Shown one piece after another: positions 61,104 through 64,000 of a DNA stretch of 64,000 nucleotides; position 1 is the stretch's first letter; each line of letters starts with the position of its first letter. Origin of the DNA: Aestuariivivens insulae (GTDB lineage: Bacteria; Bacteroidota; Bacteroidia; Flavobacteriales; Flavobacteriaceae); contig NZ_JAKMCS010000002.1 of assembly GCF_022662195.1 (NCBI RefSeq), positions 62,001-126,000 of the forward strand, written 5' to 3'. Position numbers and translations under genes: made by a program. Under the pieces are notes generated by a model. It had not been told where the DNA came from and did not search any database. It saw only the letters and a list, made by a program, of their open reading frames with translations.

Positions 61104-63587
61104 TTATTTCTTCTTAGTGGCACGCTTAGTTGCTTTTTTCTTGGGTGCATTGGCCTCGATAATGGCCTTTGCCTCTTCTAAAGTCATACTGGTAACATCA
61201 ACTGTTTTTGCCAACTCTACTTTTACCTTGCCTTTTATAACATTGTGCCTGCCCCATCGTGCTTTTTCAACACGTATGCCTTCTGCGTCCCAGTGATGTA
61301 TTAATTTATCTTTTTCTTTCTGAATCTTATCTTCTATCAATTCAACAATATCTCCTTCTGAAAGATTGTCCCAGTCGTACTTTTTGTTAACGTTAATGAA
61401 CATATTGTTCCATTTTATAAATGGACCGAAACGTCCTTTGCCTTTTTGTACAGGCAAATCTTGATAGACATATATTGGGGCGTCTGCTTTTTTCTTTTCT
61501 TTAATAAGCTCAATGGCTTCATCTAGCTCAACACTTAATGGATCTACTCCTTTTGGCAGTGACACGAACGCCTTACCGTATTTCACATAAGGCCCAAAGC
61601 GACCATTATTTACCTCCACCTCTTCGCCTTCATAGGCTCCCAAGGATTTTGGCAATTCAAACAAATCCATCGCCTCCTCGAAGGTGATACTATTTAACTG
61701 CTGATCTGGGCTTAGACTAGCAAACTGTGGCTTTTCTTCGTCGTCTACAGTTCCTATTTGAACCATAGGTCCAAACCTTCCTAAACGCACACTTACTTGC
61801 CTACCTGTTTTGGGGTCGGTTCCCAATATACGCTCACCAGATTCACGGTCGGCATTTTCTTTAACGTCTTCTACTTGCGGATGAAAGTCCTTGTAGAACA
61901 ATTTCATCATTTTGGTCCAGTCTTCCTTTCCTTCGGCGATATCATCGAAATCGGACTCTACCTTGGCTGTAAAATTATAATCTAAAATATGCTCAAAATG
62001 GTTAACCAAGAAGTCGGTTACAATCATACCTATATCGGTTGGCACTAATTTCCCTTTATCGGACCCTACTTTTTCGGTTAAGGTTTTGTCTTTAACAACG
62101 CCACCTTGTAGCGTTAATTGGGAGTACTTTCGTGCTTCTCCTTCTACTGTTCCTTTTTCAACGTAATTTCTATTTTGAATGGTCGAGATGGTAGGCGCAT
62201 ATGTTGATGGTCTACCAATTCCCAATTCTTCCAATTTTTTAACCAATGAAGCTTCGGTATATCGTGCTGGTGGACGGGTGTAGCGTTCTGTTGCTGTTAT
62301 GTAATTATTATATAATGACTCATTCACCTTAAGTGCAGGCAACATGCCCTCCTGCTCTTCCGTTTCATCGTCGGTACCTTCTAAATACACTTTTAAAAAA
62401 CCATCAAATTTAATAACCTCTCCGTTTGCCGTAAAGGTTTCATTATGGGTGGAAGCATCAATCTTCACATTGGTACGCTCTAATTGGGCATCGCTCATTT
62501 GTGAGGCGATGGATCGCTTCCATATTAATTCGTACAATCTGGCCTGGTCTCTATCGATAGCTATTGAAGAACGGGAAAAATCGGTTGGACGTATTGCTTC
62601 GTGAGCTTCTTGTGCCCCTTTTGATTTTCCTGTATAATTTCTTGGTTTGCTATAATTGCTTCCGTAAGTCTTTTCTATTTCTTTTTGGGCGCCTTGTCTG
62701 GCTTCGTCTGACAGGTTAACACTATCGGTTCTCATGTAGGTAATCAACCCCGCTTCATATAGGCGCTGTGCCATCGTCATGGTTTTACTTACCGAAAAGT
62801 ATAATTTTCTGGAAGCTTCCTGTTGAAGTGTTGATGTTGTAAATGGTGCTGCTGGCGATTTTTTTGCTGGCTTCTTTTCTAAATTGGCCACCTTAAAATT
62901 GGCTGAAGCATTTTGTTCCAAGAATTTTTGGGCTTCTTCCTTGGTTGCAAAGTTTTTAGGAAGCTTTGCCCTAAAGGTTTGTCCGTCTTCATTTGAAAAC
63001 TCGGCATCTATTCTATAAGAAGCTTGAGGTGCAAATTCCTGAATTTCGCGTTCACGCTCCACAATTAACCGTACCGATACCGACTGCACACGACCTGCCG
63101 ACAAACCGCCTTTAACCTTGCGCCATAATACAGGTGACAATTCGTAACCTACTATTCTATCCAGTACACGGCGTGCTTGCTGCGCATCTACCAAATCGTA
63201 ATCGATACCACGTGGATTCTCTATGGCTTTTTGAATGGCCGTCTTAGTAATTTCGTGAAAAACAATACGTTTTGTTTTTTCTTTATCGAGTTTTAATGTC
63301 TCTGCCAAATGCCAAGCTATGGCTTCTCCCTCACGGTCCTCATCACTGGCCAACCAAATGGTATCGGCATTTTTGGCAAGTTCCCTTAGTTTTTTTACAA
63401 CCGATTTTTTGTCTTTGGAAACTTCATATTTAGGTTTAAAATCACCGTCAACATCCACACCCAATTCTTTTGAAGGCAGGTCGGATATATGCCCAAAACT
63501 AGATTCAACTTTAAAATCTTTTCCTAAAAATTTCTCTATCGTCTTTGCTTTTGCAGGTGACTCAACTATTACTAAATTCTTTGCCAT
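61104..63587 (-). CDS. topA: DNA topoisomerase I
   Basis: 827 residues from the ATG at 63587 (MAKNLVIVESPAKAKTIEKFLG); a TTG six bases upstream is unlikely. Toprim domain with LASDEDREGEAIAWHL, type IA core with the catalytic tyrosine in GLITYMRTDS, then several Topo_C repeats (GRFGPYVKYGK; GRFGPFIKW; RLGRFGPMVQIG) and a Lys-rich tail (KKKATKRATKKK). No cysteine zinc fingers, as usual in Bacteroidota. It relaxes negative supercoils. A -7 element lies 19 nt upstream. Confidence 0.97.
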   Translation of the reverse strand: MAKNLVIVESPAKAKTIEKFLGKDFKVESSFGHISDLPSKELGVDVDGDFKPKYEVSKDKKSVVKKLRELAKNADTIWLASDEDREGEAIAWHLAETLKLDKEKTKRIVFHEITKTAIQKAIENPRGIDYDLVDAQQARRVLDRIVGYELSPVLWRKVKGGLSAGRVQSVSVRLIVEREREIQEFAPQASYRIDAEFSNEDGQTFRAKLPKNFATKEEAQKFLEQNASANFKVANLEKKPAKKSPAAPFTTSTLQQEASRKLYFSVSKTMTMAQRLYEAGLITYMRTDSVNLSDEARQGAQKEIEKTYGSNYSKPRNYTGKSKGAQEAHEAIRPTDFSRSSIAIDRDQARLYELIWKRSIASQMSDAQLERTNVKIDASTHNETFTANGEVIKFDGFLKVYLEGTDDETEEQEGMLPALKVNESLYNNYITATERYTRPPARYTEASLVKKLEELGIGRPSTYAPTISTIQNRNYVEKGTVEGEARKYSQLTLQGGVVKDKTLTEKVGSDKGKLVPTDIGMIVTDFLVNHFEHILDYNFTAKVESDFDDIAEGKEDWTKMMKLFYKDFHPQVEDVKENADRESGERILGTDPKTGRQVSVRLGRFGPMVQIGTVDDEEKPQFASLSPDQQLNSITFEEAMDLFELPKSLGAYEGEEVEVNNGRFGPYVKYGKAFVSLPKGVDPLSVELDEAIELIKEKKKADAPIYVYQDLPVQKGKGRFGPFIKWNNMFINVNKKYDWDNLSEGDIVELIEDKIQKEKDKLIHHWDAEGIRVEKARWGRHNVIKGKVKVELAKTVDVTSMTLEEAKAIIEANAPKKKATKRATKKK

Positions 63588-63605
63588 ACTCAATTTTTCA
63601 GGCTA

Positions 63606-63613
63606 CAAATGTA
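63606..63613 (-). promoter_or_regulatory. Putative topA promoter (-7 TACATTTG)
   Basis: Minus-strand TACATTTG fits TAnnTTTG, 19 nt upstream of the topA ATG. Confidence 0.4.
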
Positions 63614-63670
63614 TGTGAAAATTTTTTTATGCACCTAATTTTATACCGCCAGACATACATTTTAAAGCAA

Positions 63671-63706
63671 AAAAAACCTGTACTTAAGATAATAAATACA
63701 GGCTTT
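63671..63706 (-). terminator. Terminator after the right-edge membrane-protein gene
   Basis: CCTGTA and TACAGG (extended by flanking A/T pairs) form a stem, followed on the minus strand by six or more T. It is 20 nt past the stop of the partial gene and separates it from topA. Confidence 0.65.
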
Positions 63707-63725
63707 AACTAATTTTAAATATATT

Positions 63726-64000
63726 TTATTCTGAAGTTTGACCTATTGAATCTATTTCATGTGTTTCATTAAAACCTATGGATTCCTTGTAAATAAAATA
63801 TGCTGGCAAGTAAGCAAAACTAGCAGTTACAAGCACTCCTACAAAACACATTATCATACCAACCAACTGAGCTACAATTGAAGAAACCAACAACAGCCCA
63901 AAAGTTATCAGCCATTTTTTATTCCCCAATTTAAACCCAACTTTTACAATCTCTGAAGCTGTCAAATCTGGATTAAATGCATAGATCACATTTATCAGTG
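63726..64000 (-). CDS. Membrane protein, C-terminal part (cut by the window edge)
   Basis: The frame is open to the right end of the window, so only about 91 C-terminal residues are visible: LTASEIVKVGFKLGNKKWLITFGLLLVSSIVAQ and a second hydrophobic stretch to about residue 70, then an acidic tail. A GTG inside the frame is not taken as start because the frame continues upstream. The pattern (a repeated GN-x-W-x-I-T-FGL helix pair) suggests a small multi-helix membrane protein family; I do not recognise its function. Confidence 0.6.
   Translation of the reverse strand, partial: LINVIYAFNPDLTASEIVKVGFKLGNKKWLITFGLLLVSSIVAQLVGMIMCFVGVLVTASFAYLPAYFIYKESIGFNETHEIDSIGQTSE

Overview
The window comes from a gliding, probably marine member of the Flavobacteriaceae (Bacteroidota). 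The evidence is a complete gldK-gldL-gldM-gldN block for the type IX secretion/gliding motor, Bacteroidota-type genes (665-residue urocanase, short-chain threonine dehydrogenase, NagB fused to a PIG-L domain, GSCFA protein), AT-rich spacers, little Shine-Dalgarno signal, and several promoters fitting the Bacteroidota -33 TTG / -7 TAnnTTTG pattern. All assignments come from reading the sequence; no database search was run.

Layout. 0.5-12.7 kb is mostly housekeeping: GSCFA protein, a GxxExxY protein bracketed by inverted short repeats, alaS, an M23 peptidase-MerR pair, a LemA-TPM-TPM operon, der, era and an FKBP isomerase. 12.7-17.2 kb holds a LysR regulator divergent from hutH-hutU (histidine to imidazolonepropionate). 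18-23.3 kb is an amino-sugar/hexosamine block: NagB-PIG-L fusion, sugar MFS permease, sugar kinase and nucleotidyltransferase. A compact type II restriction-modification operon (HTH, C5 methylase, SacI-like endonuclease) at 23.6-26.3 kb separates it from a LacI-type regulator. An IS1182-family element lies at 28.3-30.0 kb. 30-32.9 kb is a threonine-degradation pair (tdh-like, kbl) divergent from an Lrp/AsnC regulator, with a three-copy 31-bp-spaced operator-like array between them.

33-46.3 kb is a trans-4-hydroxyproline and Pro/Hyp-peptide utilisation locus. A six-gene minus-strand operon encodes alpha-ketoglutaric semialdehyde dehydrogenase, a DUF885 peptidase lipoprotein, hydroxyproline 2-epimerase, a DPP-IV-like S9 peptidase, a D-hydroxyproline dehydrogenase-like flavoprotein and an M24 Xaa-Pro peptidase. 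An AraC regulator and the DapA-family deaminase lie divergently, so the whole route from peptide to 2-oxoglutarate can be reconstructed here. A sulfatase with its own promoter follows. A 170-bp remnant of the same IS sits just behind the deaminase gene and may supply its terminator.

46.6-54.3 kb carries a SigZ-like sigma factor, two tandem PhzF-family genes, an initiator tRNA-Met, a CPXCG small protein, a plant-type LRR protein, an ABC-F ATPase, a DUF983 protein and a DAO flavoprotein. 54.5-64 kb holds gldN, gldM, gldL, gldK, an arginase-fold protein that has lost half of its metal ligands, topA and the end of a membrane-protein gene. Spacers carry dispersed repeats: a MITE-like element in two copies, heptanucleotide-periodic arrays in two places, and long hairpins.
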